In this document: positions 8,209-16,687 of the stretch, piece after piece
Numbering within the stretch: the stretch's first letter is position 1
Layout: every line of letters starts with the position of its first letter
DNA from: Burkholderiales bacterium
GTDB lineage: Bacteria; Pseudomonadota; Gammaproteobacteria; Burkholderiales; SG8-41
NCBI GenBank assembly: GCA_020854035.1
Contig: JADZGE010000007.1
Coordinates: 1 to 35,406, forward strand
Reading direction: 5' to 3'
DNA length: 35,406 nucleotides
The notes under the pieces: generated by a model
The model's input: the letters and a program-made list of their open reading frames with translations, nothing else
Databases searched by the model: none
What the model was told of the DNA's origin: nothing
Made by a program: the position numbers and the translations under genes

Positions 8209-8661
8209 ATGCGTCCACTCGGCACGGTTCTTTCTCTCATTGCGCTTTTCGTCTTGCCCGCCGCGGTCCCGGCGCAGGAGGAGGACAAGCCGGAAGCCGT
8301 GTGGGAAGGGTTCCGGGTCTGCAACCGTTCCGATCACGACGACGTGCAGGTCGCCAAGGCGCTCGTGACGGGCGCCGAGAACGAAGCCGGCCAGCAGATC
8401 ATCGTCTCGGAAGGGTGGTGGAATCTCAAGCGGGGTCGCTGCATGATGCTGTGGTCCGGGCCCATCAAGTACCGCTATTACCTGGTGTACGCGCAGGCGC
8501 GCGCCTCGGGCCGCGAATGGGCCGGTGACAACTGGGTGTGCGTGAGCAGCAAGCCCTTCACGATCCGGGAGCCGCTCTGCCGCGAGGGCTACAACCGCCG
8601 CCGTTTCGAGGAAGTCGACACCGGCGACGAAGAGCGGCAGTTCACCTACAACCTCAAGTGA
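8209..8661 (+). CDS. DUF1036 family secreted protein
   Basis: 150 aa from ATG 8209. A signal peptide is clear: MRPLGTVLSLIALFV then LPAAVPAQ. The mature domain has the DUF1036 pattern: WEGFRVCNRSD, SEGWWNLKRGRC, RYYLVYAQA, WVCVSSKPF, and a C-terminal CREGYNRRRFEEVDTG. Five Cys in the mature part could form disulfides in the periplasm. Function of the family is unknown. A GTG at 8149, preceded by GGGGAGA, would add 20 residues before the signal peptide and is less likely. Confidence 0.8.
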   Translation: MRPLGTVLSLIALFVLPAAVPAQEEDKPEAVWEGFRVCNRSDHDDVQVAKALVTGAENEAGQQIIVSEGWWNLKRGRCMMLWSGPIKYRYYLVYAQARASGREWAGDNWVCVSSKPFTIREPLCREGYNRRRFEEVDTGDEERQFTYNLK

Positions 8662-8691
8662 CGGCCGGCGCGGCGGGCAGCCGCGGCGCGG

Positions 8692-9161
8692 CTACCGAGA
8701 GCGCAACCTGTACCACGGGTGCGGATTGCCGGGGACTTTCACCCGCAACGTGTAGACCGAGGTGTGGGCGCAGCAGAAGAGCGTCCTGAGATCCGGCGGC
8801 GCGTCATCCTGCCCGCCGCATCGAGCTCGATCGCGTGGATGTCCTTCGACGAGCGGGTATTCGCTACAACATAGAGCGTGCGCTCGTCGGGCGAGAAAGC
8901 GAGCCCGTTCGGGTACTCGCAATTCACCACGAGGCTTACCGTGCCCTCGGGCGCGAGCCGGTAGACGGCCGCGCCGTCCCACAGGTTTTCCGTTCCCGGC
9001 GGGCCGGCTATCTCGCGGTCCTGGTACGGAATCCGCTTGTCCACGAAATACCAGTAGCCGTCGGGATGCCACAACGGCCCTTCGGTGAAAACGAATCCGG
9101 TCGCGAGGCGTTCCGGTTCGGTCGTTTCCAGCACATCGGGAAGGTAGTTCGCCGCGGCCAT
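8692..9161 (-). pseudogene. SMP-30/gluconolactonase-like gene with the middle deleted
   Basis: The N-terminal part (from ATG 9161) reads through ATGFVFTEGPLWHPDGYWY and NGLAFSPDERTLYVVANT to about ELDAAGRMTRR, as in SMP-30/gluconolactonase beta-propellers of about 300 aa. In a different frame, immediately after, the genuine C-terminus appears: PDLRTLFCCAHTSVYTLRVK to a stop at 8692. The join is near 8790-8805. The middle 130-150 residues, including most of the propeller, are missing and the two halves are out of frame. No product of the enzyme family can be made. Confidence 0.8.
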
Positions 9162-9309
9162 GGATCAGAATTCCATATATATCGCGAGCGGCCCCCGGCA
9201 ACGCGCCCTTGAACGCCCGCGGTGAATCCAGGGCACCCCGATTCAGCCAGGGACCGGGAGAACCGCCCTTGTGGCAAGGATTCTGCCGCCCGGCCCTCCG
9301 GAGGAATCC

Positions 9310-9825
9310 TTACCCGGCCTGTATGACCCCGCACGCGATGCGACCGCCGGCATTGCCGGTCGGCTGCGTCCGGTAGTCGTCCGGATCCGCGTGAACGATG
9401 AGCCCGCGGCCGATGATGCTGGCCGGACCGGAATCGAGCGTGATGCCGCCGACATCGATCTGCACGTTGGCGCGTCCAGCCTTGTTGGCCTTGAGCGCGG
9501 GGAGGTCGCCGGCGTGGCGGTCCGGGCCATCGGGACGACCGTGCGGCTTGCCGTGCGGGTTGAAGTGTCCCTTCGCGCCCATGGCGTCCCCCGAGCAGTC
9601 GGCGCCTTCGTGTATGTGCAGGCCGTGCTCCTGCCCGGGCCGCAGTCCCTGCACGAATACGACGACGCGGACCTTGTCGCCCACCTGCTCGAAGGTCGCC
9701 TCGCCGAACGCCTTGTTGCCCTTGGTGGGCTTCAACTGGGCTGTCGCGCGCAGCGGCTCCTGCGGCGTCGTCTGGCACGCGGCGAGCATTGCCGTCGCTG
9801 CGATCGCGGTGATGATGGCTTTCAT
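9310..9825 (-). CDS. sodC: Cu/Zn superoxide dismutase, lipoprotein
   Basis: 171 aa. Lipoprotein signal: MKAIITAIAATAMLAAC, with the lipobox Cys at 17, so it is probably anchored in the envelope. By family pattern the copper ligands are H70, H72, H87 and H145, and the zinc ligands H87, H95, H104 and D107; all are present. Disulfide Cys are C77 and C165 and the active-site Arg is R162. It dismutates superoxide in the periplasm. ATG 9825 has GAGGAGGAA upstream with good spacing. It stands alone between a broken gene and a 336-base gap. Confidence 0.93.
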   Translation of the reverse strand: MKAIITAIAATAMLAACQTTPQEPLRATAQLKPTKGNKAFGEATFEQVGDKVRVVVFVQGLRPGQEHGLHIHEGADCSGDAMGAKGHFNPHGKPHGRPDGPDRHAGDLPALKANKAGRANVQIDVGGITLDSGPASIIGRGLIVHADPDDYRTQPTGNAGGRIACGVIQAG

Positions 9826-10041
9826 GACGGGATTCCTCCTCTCGAGCGTGAATCTACCGCAATTTTCGCCGCTCGTGGAGACCCGGGAGCGCCGGCCGTG
9901 ACGGCACGGGGCTCACCATGCGGCGCACGCCGGTGCGATAGTGGCGGTGAAGTCGCTCAACGCGAGCTTCGGGACCATGGCGGGCTGCCGCGCGGACTGC
10001 GCGCCGGCGGTGGAAGCGGCGATGCTCGCGCTCTGCGCTGC

Positions 10042-10161
10042 GCGCTGCGCGACGCCCTCGGCATGACCGCGCTTGCGCCCGTCGTGATCACCCACCCGCC
10101 GAGCTCGTCGACCGACGCGGAGATCGACCGGCGGATCGACGAGGCGCTGCCGCAGATGCGG
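10042..10161 (+). pseudogene. Possible gene remnant in the sodC-dctM gap
   Basis: The gap 9826-10161 has no intact gene. From 10042 the plus strand reads ALRDALGMTALAPVVITHPP and then SSSTDAEIDRRIDEALPQM with no stop before it runs into the end of dctM. This resembles the C-terminal part of UGSC-like/Asp-Glu-racemase-related proteins (a Gly-Met-Pro region followed by VI.HP). The resemblance is from memory and weak. The first 200 bases of the gap hold nothing I can identify. Confidence 0.25.
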
Positions 10162-11442
10162 TCAGAAGACGTCCTTGATCAGCAGGTTCGGCAGCCAGGT
10201 CGCGAGCCCGGGGAAGAAGATCACGAGCAACAGCACGGTGAGATCGCCGATGAAGAACGGAATGGTGCCCTTGAGGACCTGCGTGAGGGGAATTTTCGAC
10301 GTGCCGCTCACCGCGAAGAGGTTCAGCCCCACCGGTGGCGTCACGACGCCCGTCTCGACGTTCAGCGTGATCATGATGCCGAGGTGAATCGGATCGATTT
10401 TCAGCGCCATCGCGACCGGAAACACCACCGGCACCGTCAGGAGCACCATCGCCACGCCGTCGACGAGGCAGCCCAGTATCAGCAGCACGCCCATGAACGC
10501 GAAGATGAACCCGAGCGGCGTGAGCCCCATGCCGGTGATCGCCTCGGTGATCTTCTGCGGCCAGTAGAGGTTCGCCGCGAGGAACTGGAACACGCCCACG
10601 CTGCCGACGAGGAAGAGGATGACCGCCGTGAGGTTCAACGACCGGGCCGCCGTGGGCAGGAGCTGCCTCAGGAACTCGCGCCCATCCGTAACGAGACCGT
10701 AGACAAGGGCGTAGCCGCAAGCCGCGGCAGCGGCCTCGGTGGGCGTGAAGAGCCCCCCGTAAAGGCCGCCCAGTATGACGACGGGCATACCGAGCGCCGG
10801 CAGGGCACCGCGGGTCGCCGGCAGGATGCCGCGGCGGTCGAACCGCGTGCGCGGCAGTTTGAGATAGACGGCGAGCAGGACCACCGTGATCGCGTTGCCG
10901 AGCGCAAGCATCAGCCCGGGAACGACCCCGGCGAAAAACAGGCGCGCGACCGAGGTCTCGGTGACGATACCGTAGAGGAGCAGGATGATGCTGGGCGGGA
11001 TCAGCATCGCGATGCCGCCTGCGGTCGCCACCAGTCCCGCGGAGAGCCAGTCCGGGTAGCCCCGTTTCTTCATCTCGGGGATGGCGATCACGGCCATCGC
11101 GGCCGCCATCGCCACGCTCGAGCCGGAGATCGCGCCGAAAAGCACGCAGGCGAGCACGGTCGCGACGCCGAAACCGCCGGGCATCCAGCCGACCAGCGAG
11201 TCGGCGAAGCGGAAGAGCTGCGCGACCAACCCGGTGCGCTCCATGAGAAAGCCCGCGAAGATGAACAGCGGGATCGCCATCAGCGAGTAGCGGCCGATGA
11301 AGTTGAAGAACGCGCGGAAGATGACTTCGGTGCCGAGCAGCGGGTCGACGAGGATGTAGGCCGCGCTCGCCGCGGAGAGCGCGATGCCGATCGGCACGCC
11401 CAGGACGAGCAGAACGAGAGCGACGAATCCGGTGACCTGCAT
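10162..11442 (-). CDS. dctM: TRAP transporter large permease (DctM)
   Basis: 426 aa with about 12 hydrophobic segments, the usual size for the large TRAP membrane subunit. Typical blocks: PLFIFAGFLMERTGL, FGAISGSSVAMAAAM, KKRGYPDWLSAGLVATAGGI, IPPSIILLLYGI, FTPTEAAA, and near the C-terminus TLNVETGVVTPPVGLNLF. It forms the ion-coupled translocation path with the small subunit for carboxylates captured by the binding protein. The frame is open upstream, but ATG 11442 gives a start five bases after the dctQ stop, so the two are translationally linked. Last gene of the leftward dctPQM unit. Confidence 0.93.
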   Translation of the reverse strand: MQVTGFVALVLLVLGVPIGIALSAASAAYILVDPLLGTEVIFRAFFNFIGRYSLMAIPLFIFAGFLMERTGLVAQLFRFADSLVGWMPGGFGVATVLACVLFGAISGSSVAMAAAMAVIAIPEMKKRGYPDWLSAGLVATAGGIAMLIPPSIILLLYGIVTETSVARLFFAGVVPGLMLALGNAITVVLLAVYLKLPRTRFDRRGILPATRGALPALGMPVVILGGLYGGLFTPTEAAAAACGYALVYGLVTDGREFLRQLLPTAARSLNLTAVILFLVGSVGVFQFLAANLYWPQKITEAITGMGLTPLGFIFAFMGVLLILGCLVDGVAMVLLTVPVVFPVAMALKIDPIHLGIMITLNVETGVVTPPVGLNLFAVSGTSKIPLTQVLKGTIPFFIGDLTVLLLVIFFPGLATWLPNLLIKDVF

Positions 11443-11447
11443 GCGCG

Positions 11448-11999
11448 TCAGTGTCCCGTCGCGCCCGCGTCGCCGGTCTCGTCGGCGACGTCGTGGCCGG
11501 CGAGCCGGCGCAGCCCGCGATGAATCTGGAAGAACATCGTGACCGCCATGAACGCGAACCCGGCGAGGAGCACGGCGAGGAACGGCCACATGGGAAACGC
11601 CAGGCTCTCGGTGCGGGTTTCGTACCTGAAGCTGTCGGCGACTTCCGGGATGCCCCACCAGACGACCGCCAGCAGGAACACGAACGAGAAGGCGAGGGCG
11701 ATGAGCTTGATGATCTCGCAGGCGCGGCGCGAGCGCGGCCCGATCGAGTCGAGAGTCTCCGTCAGCACCGCTACGTTGAGGTGCTCGTTGTATCGCTGCG
11801 AGATGCCGAAGTAGAGATAGACGGCGCTCAGGATGAAGAACGTAACGGCGTCCTGCTGCCACTCGAACGAGTAGCCGAGGACGTAACGCCGGAAGATCTC
11901 GACGAGCGCGAGCAGCGTGCAGGCGAGAAGGATCAGCGCGGCGATGCGTCCCAGGACGCGGTCCTGGAACGCGCGCCAGATCTCGTAGGCCTTTTCCAT
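11448..11999 (-). CDS. dctQ: TRAP transporter small permease (DctQ)
   Basis: 183 aa with four hydrophobic segments (about 18-38, 48-68, 92-116, 134-156), the layout of the small TRAP subunit. Typical features are EIFRRYVLGYSFEWQQDAV and the loop NEHLNVAVLTETL. Partner of DctM in the membrane. ATG 11999 is chosen over an upstream frame extension because the conserved part begins there; the upstream purines (CCAGGG) are weak. It is separated from dctP by 172 bases containing a perfect hairpin and is nearly joined to dctM. Confidence 0.9.
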   Translation of the reverse strand: MEKAYEIWRAFQDRVLGRIAALILLACTLLALVEIFRRYVLGYSFEWQQDAVTFFILSAVYLYFGISQRYNEHLNVAVLTETLDSIGPRSRRACEIIKLIALAFSFVFLLAVVWWGIPEVADSFRYETRTESLAFPMWPFLAVLLAGFAFMAVTMFFQIHRGLRRLAGHDVADETGDAGATGH

Positions 12000-12146
12000 G
12001 CGCGCGCCCTGGCGGTCAGTTCGCCGGAGCACCGGCGCGCGTCGGGCCGTCGTGGCGATCGCCGCACCCCGGCGCCGCCACCCGCTCGCACGCTGTGCCG
12101 TGGCCGGCCATGAGATTGCCTCTTCCGAGGTTCTTGTCCGCGGGAT

Positions 12147-12167
12147 GCTTCCACCGCGGGTGGAAGC
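12147..12167 (-). promoter_or_regulatory. Perfect hairpin between dctP and dctQ
   Basis: GCTTCCACC (12147-12155), loop GCG, GGTGGAAGC (12159-12167): a 9-bp perfect stem starting four bases after the dctP stop in the leftward transcript. There is no T-run, so it looks like an mRNA-end-protecting or partially terminating structure. Such hairpins often keep the binding protein more abundant than the permeases. Confidence 0.6.
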
Positions 12168-12171
12168 GTTC

Positions 12172-13311
12172 CTACTTGATCACGATCCTGGCGGCGTGCT
12201 TCGAGCAGTCCACCTTCTCGATCCACGACGAGCCGGCCGGGTGCTCCTGCGAGAGCGCCCTGCCTTCCTTCACGAAGGTATCGACCCACTGGGCGGCTTC
12301 CTTCGGTGTCTTGCTCTTCACGTAGTTGATCGTCGCGTTGCCCATGGCGGAAACCATCGTCGAGACTTCCTTCGGAGTCAGCCAGTAGATGCCCGGCTTG
12401 GAGGGATCCTTGGTGCCGTACTTGTCGTAGGCCATCTTGTCGAAGCACCAGTTGTACTCCTTCTCCACCTGGATCGTTTCCTTGATCAGGCCCTCCAGGG
12501 CAGTGCGGGTGTCCGGCGACAGGCGATCCCACCAGCGGCGGCTCGCGCTCACCATGTAGTAGTCCCCGACGAAGGCGCCCGCGCCACCCATGGTGAAGTA
12601 CGGCGCGGTCTCGCGCACGCTGTTCCAGCCACCGAGGCTCGTCATGAGCCCGTCGATCACGCCGGATTCGAGGGCGTTCGGCACTTCGCCGAAACCCATC
12701 ACGACGGGATTCGCCTTCCACGATTCCAGCGAGGCGTTCTCGACCGGGCCCATGCTGCGCACCTTCTTGCCGGTGAAATCCTCGGGCCTGGCGTAGCGGC
12801 GCTTGCCGCCGACGCCCATGCCGAAGCTCATGTGGCCCGCGCCGAATACCTTGATCAGTTGCCGCTTCTCGAGCCGGTCGATCAGCATCTGGTAGGTCCG
12901 GGTCTTCTCCAGGCTGTCCACCGCGCCCACCGTGGTGAGGATGCCGGGGCCGACGAGCGCCATCATCCAGGGATCGACCGGCGCCGCCTTGCCGATCTGC
13001 ATCCACGTCATCTCGAGGTTGCCCTGCCGCATCGCCTCGAAGGCCTCGGGTATCGTGTAGAGCGCGCCCGCGTAGTAGAGCCGCGCTTCGCTCCCCGGGA
13101 TCACCTGCGGCAGCCGGTCGGCGAAATAACGCATGGCAAGCCCCGCCGGGTGCGGCGGCGGGGGGAAGTCGGCCACGAAACGCAGCACGACTTTCTGCGG
13201 CTTGCCCTGCGCCCAGACCGCAGAGGAGGTGCCGAGCCCGGCGGTGAAAGCGGCTGCAACCAGCGTGCCAAGTGCGCCGGCGACGACTCGCCGCGACAGC
13301 TTACGGTCCAT
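12172..13311 (-). CDS. dctP: TRAP transporter solute-binding protein (DctP)
   Basis: 379 aa. The signal sequence begins MDRKLSRRVVAGALG and ends AVWAQG; the twin Arg before a hydrophobic stretch suggests Tat export is possible. The mature part has the DctP fold: LRFVADFPPPPHPAG, then AGALYTIPEAFEAMRQGNLEM (in two parts), the ligand-binding region VRSMGPVENASLES with the conserved basic residue, and GFGEVPNALESGVIDGLMT. ATG 13311 is preceded by GGAGGAATTC; the upstream ATG at 13323 overlaps that ribosome site and is less likely. It captures a carboxylate in the periplasm for DctQM. The ligand is unknown. Confidence 0.92.
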   Translation of the reverse strand: MDRKLSRRVVAGALGTLVAAAFTAGLGTSSAVWAQGKPQKVVLRFVADFPPPPHPAGLAMRYFADRLPQVIPGSEARLYYAGALYTIPEAFEAMRQGNLEMTWMQIGKAAPVDPWMMALVGPGILTTVGAVDSLEKTRTYQMLIDRLEKRQLIKVFGAGHMSFGMGVGGKRRYARPEDFTGKKVRSMGPVENASLESWKANPVVMGFGEVPNALESGVIDGLMTSLGGWNSVRETAPYFTMGGAGAFVGDYYMVSASRRWWDRLSPDTRTALEGLIKETIQVEKEYNWCFDKMAYDKYGTKDPSKPGIYWLTPKEVSTMVSAMGNATINYVKSKTPKEAAQWVDTFVKEGRALSQEHPAGSSWIEKVDCSKHAARIVIK

Positions 13312-13413
13312 GAATTCCTCCATCGTGAGATCGTCCTGCCCGCCGCGCCGGATCTATCGGTCCACTTTGCGGTCACGCCGGCCTCCTGACCGTATAGGAA
13401 CGGCCTGCCACCG

Positions 13414-13430
13414 TCAAGGCTCCCCCTTGA
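13414..13430 (-). terminator. Possible terminator after selO
   Basis: TCAAGG-CTCCC-CCTTGA forms a 6-bp stem in the 178-base gap between the selO stop and the dctP start. It is small and has no T-run. The rest of the gap should contain the dctPQM promoter, but I see no clear one. Confidence 0.25.
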
Positions 13431-13489
13431 TGAGCCCGGGGGGAAGCGCGCAACGCGGGGCCGGCCTGCCGCGGTGGAGTCGCCGGTCC

Positions 13490-15115
13490 TCAGGAACTGC
13501 ACGAGAGCGCCGAGCAGCCCGGGCGCTGCCGCGCCCACTCCGGCCGCCGGTCCGCGAGCGCATCGTGCGCGGGCTGTTCGTCGTAGGGCCGCTCCAGCAC
13601 CGCCATCAGGCGCTCGATCACCGAGGCGTCACCCGCGTCGAGCGCGTCGATGGCAAGCTGGGCAAGGTAGTTGCGGGGCACGTATTTCGGGTTCACGCGG
13701 TTCATGTCCCGGATACGTTCGGCATCGGGGCGCCCCGCCGCGCGCACCCGCGCGGCGTAGCCGCGCAGCCACCCGGCGATGCGCGGCAGGTGTTCCGGGG
13801 ACCAGGCGTCCCGCGAATAGAACGCGCGGGCAAGCGGCTCGACGAGGCGGCTCTCCTCGATGTCGCCGGCGTCCACCGGCACGGCGGCGAGCAGCCGGAA
13901 GAAGAGCGTCACGTCGGTCTCGACGCGCGCCATCCATTCGATGAGGCGAGCGAGCAGCGCGTCATCGCCGTCGCGATCGAGCGAGTCGAGCCCGAGCTTC
14001 GCCGCCATCATCCGGCCGGCTTCGCGCTCGTAGGTGTCGGAGAAGCGCGCGAGCGCCTGTTCGAGCGCCTCCTTGTCGTTCACCAGCGGGTAGATCGCGT
14101 TGGCGAGCCGCGCGAGATTCCACTGCGCGATCGCCGGCTGATTGCCATAGCAGTAGCGGCGGCCGTGCGCGTCCGTCGTGTTCGGTGTCCAGCGCGGATC
14201 GAAGCCCTCGAGAAAACCGTAGGGGCCGTAGTCGATCGTGAGCCCCAGGATCGACATGTTGTCCGTATTGAGCACCCCGTGCACGAAACCCACCCGCATC
14301 CATTCCACGGCCAGGATCGCGGTGCGCCGGCACACCTCCTCGAACCAGCGGGCGTAGGTGGCGGGGCCGGGGGAGCCGAGCTCCGGGTAGTGGTGGCGCA
14401 GCACGTAGTCGGCGAGGCGGGCGAGCGCGTCCGTCTCTCCGGCCGCCGCCAGGATCTCGAAATTGCCGAAGCGCACGAACGAGGGCGCGACGCGGCACAC
14501 GACGGCCCCAGGCTCCTCGCGCGAATTGCCATCGTAGAACATGTCGCGCACCACGGCTTCGCCCGTGGCGGCGAGCGAGAGCGCGCGGGTGGTAGGCACG
14601 CCGAGGAAATGCATCGCCTCGCTGCACAGGAACTCGCGCACCGAGGAGCGCAGCACGGCGCGGCCGTCCGCGGTGCGCGAGTAAGGGGTAAGCCCGGCGC
14701 CCTTCAACTGCAGGTCGTAGCGCGCGCCGTCCGCTCCCGAGACCTCCCCCAGCGTGATGGCGCGCCCGTCGCCAAGCTGCCCCGCCCAGTTTCCGAACTG
14801 GTGGCCGCCGTAGCGCGCGGAATAGGGTTGCATGCCGGGGAGGACGCGGTTGCCGGCGAGCACCTCGGCCGCGATTCCCGTGGGCGAATCGGGGCGCGAG
14901 ACGCCGAGCAGCTCCCCCGCGGCATCGGACCACGCGAGCAGCCGCGGGGCGCGCACGGGCGTGGGGGCAACCTTCGTGTAGCAGGCGTTTCGCACCGCGC
15001 GCGGGACGTTGCGAGTTTCCGGGTCGCCCGGCAGCTCCTCGACGAAGCTCGCGCCGAAGTGAAGGCTGGTGAGATCGACTGGCGCGGGCGCGCGCCGGGC
15101 GGTGGTCCGGATCAT
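13490..15115 (-). CDS. selO: Protein adenylyltransferase SelO
   Basis: 541 aa. SelO (YdiU) is a pseudokinase-fold enzyme that transfers AMP to protein hydroxyls and is linked to redox response. Hallmarks: YGGHQFGNWAGQLGDGRAI (about 96-114), LQLKGAGLTPYSRTADGRAV (in two parts), SSVREFLCSEAMHFLGVPTTR (in two parts), and the catalytic loop HGVLNTDNMSILGLTIDYGP with its metal-binding Asn and Asp. The C-terminus ends with Cys residues (GCSALSCSS), the place where animal homologues carry selenocysteine. ATG 15115 begins the conserved region; the open frame reaches 15475, but that part overlaps the divergent Bug remnant and looks noncoding. Confidence 0.92.
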   Translation of the reverse strand: MIRTTARRAPAPVDLTSLHFGASFVEELPGDPETRNVPRAVRNACYTKVAPTPVRAPRLLAWSDAAGELLGVSRPDSPTGIAAEVLAGNRVLPGMQPYSARYGGHQFGNWAGQLGDGRAITLGEVSGADGARYDLQLKGAGLTPYSRTADGRAVLRSSVREFLCSEAMHFLGVPTTRALSLAATGEAVVRDMFYDGNSREEPGAVVCRVAPSFVRFGNFEILAAAGETDALARLADYVLRHHYPELGSPGPATYARWFEEVCRRTAILAVEWMRVGFVHGVLNTDNMSILGLTIDYGPYGFLEGFDPRWTPNTTDAHGRRYCYGNQPAIAQWNLARLANAIYPLVNDKEALEQALARFSDTYEREAGRMMAAKLGLDSLDRDGDDALLARLIEWMARVETDVTLFFRLLAAVPVDAGDIEESRLVEPLARAFYSRDAWSPEHLPRIAGWLRGYAARVRAAGRPDAERIRDMNRVNPKYVPRNYLAQLAIDALDAGDASVIERLMAVLERPYDEQPAHDALADRRPEWARQRPGCSALSCSS

Positions 15116-15260
15116 GCGGACAGTGTATCGGGAAGCCGCGTGCTGTGACAAAGCTCGGGCAACGTCACCCCGGCCTCCGCCCGGAAGCGCCGTTTCGCCC
15201 TCGCCCGGCTCGTGTGACATCGGCCGCGGGTGCGGCGCGGCAATCGCGGGGGAGAGTGAC

Positions 15261-15702
15261 ATGAGCGAGCGGCGACGGAAGTCCCGGGCCCTGGCACGGT
15301 TTTTCGCGGCGGCTGCCTGCTTCTCTTCCGGCGCGAGCCTCGCGCAGGCGCCGCCCTGGAAGCCGGAGAAGCCGATCGAGATCGTGGTCAATACGGCACC
15401 CGGCAACAGTCCCGACCGCACCGCGCGCTCGATCCAGCGGCTGCTGCGGGAACTCGGGCTCGCGGGCGCGGCCACCGTCTCGAATCGCGTCGGCGGCGGC
15501 GGCGCGGTGGCGTTCGGCTACGTCGGCCAGCGTCCTGCCGACGGGCATACCGTGGCGATCGGAGTGGAAGAAGGAGATCGAGGCGAACTTCTGGGACGGC
15601 GAATTCATCGGCTCGGCGTGAGCGAGAAAGCTCGTGGAGGCGGACTTCGCGCAGGTGAAGGCGGTGCTGGCGGACCTCGAGCTGGTGAAGCAGGGCAGGC
15701 AA
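15261..15702 (+). pseudogene. Bug-type binding protein gene, internally deleted
   Basis: A good ribosome site (GGAGAG, 15251-15256) and ATG 15261 begin a normal Bug N-terminus: signal peptide, then PEKPIEIVVNTAPGNSPDR and GQRPADGHTVAIG. After about residue 99 (near 15557-15565) the frame becomes nonsense. In another frame the characteristic C-terminus appears: WKKEIEANFWDGEFIGSA, then an in-frame TGA, then ARKLVEADFAQVKAVLADLE. About 170 middle residues are missing. The natural stop is also gone, replaced by the palindromic repeat that starts at 15703. Confidence 0.8.
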
Positions 15703-15891
15703 GCCGCCGATGCACGCCGATGGAGTAAACCCATCGGCCTCGGGATCACTCGGACACTACATGAACTTCCCTTCCGCCCGGACTGCCTGCAACGCAGGCG
15801 GGGCGGAGCGAGCAAGACATCAACACTTGGACCTTTTCGGCGTTGATCGGCGTCCATCTGCGGCTAATGCACTTGGCGTCTTGGCGGTTCA
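15703..15891. repeat. Intergenic imperfect palindrome, ATCGGCGTT family
   Basis: The left end GCCGCCGATGCACGCCGATGG (15703-15723, read in two parts) pairs with the right end TCGGCGTTGATCGGCGTCC and ATCTGCGGC (15838-15865). It is the same family as 2297-2481. Directly after it, ACTTGGCGTC TTGGCGGTTCAA (15870-15891) resembles one arm of the CGCAAAG-type element at 17701. It abuts the Bug remnant on the left and the GNAT stop on the right. No gene was seen inside. Confidence 0.55.
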
Positions 15892-15896
15892 AGCCG

Positions 15897-16622
15897 TTAA
15901 CCGCGAGCCTTGAGCAGCGGCGCGGTCAGGCTCGACAGACTTACGCGCTGCCGTCCTTCGGCGTCGAAGTTCTCCGGCGCGAGCCACCGCCCGAATGCGG
16001 CACGCAGCGCGGGCCACTCCTTGTCGATCACCGAGTACCACGCGGTGTCGCGGTTGCGGCCCTTGTAAACCACCGCCTGCCGGAAGAGACCCTCGTGGGA
16101 GAAGCCGAGGCGCCGCGCGGCGGCGCGCGAGGCGGCGTTCAGCGAGTCGCACTTCCACTCGTAGCGGCGGTAGCCCAGCTCGAAGGCGCGCCGCATCATG
16201 AGGTACATCGCCTCGGTGGCGGCGGCGCTACGCTTGAGGAGCGGCGAGTAGTTGATGTTGCCGACCTCGATCACGCCGTTCCCGCGGTCGATACGCATGT
16301 AGGTTGCCACGCCCGCCGCTTTGCCGGTAGCGCGATCGACGATGGCGTGGAACAGGGGATCTTCGCCCACGGCCGCCTGCTCGGCCCACGCGCGGTAGGC
16401 GGTTTCCGAGGCGAAAGGCTCGAAAGCGAGGTAGGTGAAGATGCGTCCCTCGCGATCGAGCGAGTTCGCCGCGAAGAGGTCGGCCGCGTGTCGCGCGGGA
16501 TCGAGCGGTTCGACCGAGCAGAAGCGCCCGCGCATCGGCTCCCGCGGCGGCGCCGGCGGCGGCTGCCAGCCGGGAACGGGCTCGCCGATCGGCTGGCCCA
16601 GCGAATTGACCTCGTGCGACAT
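15897..16622 (-). CDS. GNAT family acetyltransferase (RimJ/RimL-like)
   Basis: 241 aa. Pfam-type GNAT fold of the RimJ/RimL subgroup: substrate-side EPLDPARHAADLFAA (about 38-52), TYMRIDRGNGVIEVGNI (about 108-124), then RRYEWKCDSLNAASRAAARRLGF (in two parts), where RLGF is the conserved acetyl-CoA contact end of motif A/B. It would acetylate an amino group using acetyl-CoA; the target is unknown. The short start MSHEVNSLGQPIGEPVPGW is shared by proteins of this subgroup. ATG 16622 has GAGGA upstream at long spacing. 65 bases downstream of the alcohol dehydrogenase gene and on the same strand. Confidence 0.87.
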   Translation of the reverse strand: MSHEVNSLGQPIGEPVPGWQPPPAPPREPMRGRFCSVEPLDPARHAADLFAANSLDREGRIFTYLAFEPFASETAYRAWAEQAAVGEDPLFHAIVDRATGKAAGVATYMRIDRGNGVIEVGNINYSPLLKRSAAATEAMYLMMRRAFELGYRRYEWKCDSLNAASRAAARRLGFSHEGLFRQAVVYKGRNRDTAWYSVIDKEWPALRAAFGRWLAPENFDAEGRQRVSLSSLTAPLLKARG

Positions 16623-16687
16623 CCGCGTTGTCCTCGCTCGTTTCCCGGCTTTCGCCCCTTGAGCCCTCGTGCCCCGCGCTCCGCCCG

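Noticed and set aside
9271..11523. 750-codon plus-strand frame across sodC and dctM
   Set aside because: It is rich in Glu/Asp/Arg/His without any domain, and it lies opposite two genes with full sets of catalytic or membrane features.
10162..11862. Fused small and large TRAP permease in one frame
   Set aside because: The upstream 140 codons are the out-of-frame shadow of dctQ; dctQ has its own clean frame and stop five bases before ATG 11442.
13133..15148. Long plus-strand frame opposite selO
   Set aside because: Low-complexity Arg/His/Val composition; selO on the other strand has all family motifs.
15116..15475. N-terminal extension of SelO by 120 residues
   Set aside because: The extension overlaps the start and signal peptide of the divergent Bug remnant and shows no similarity to SelO proteins.
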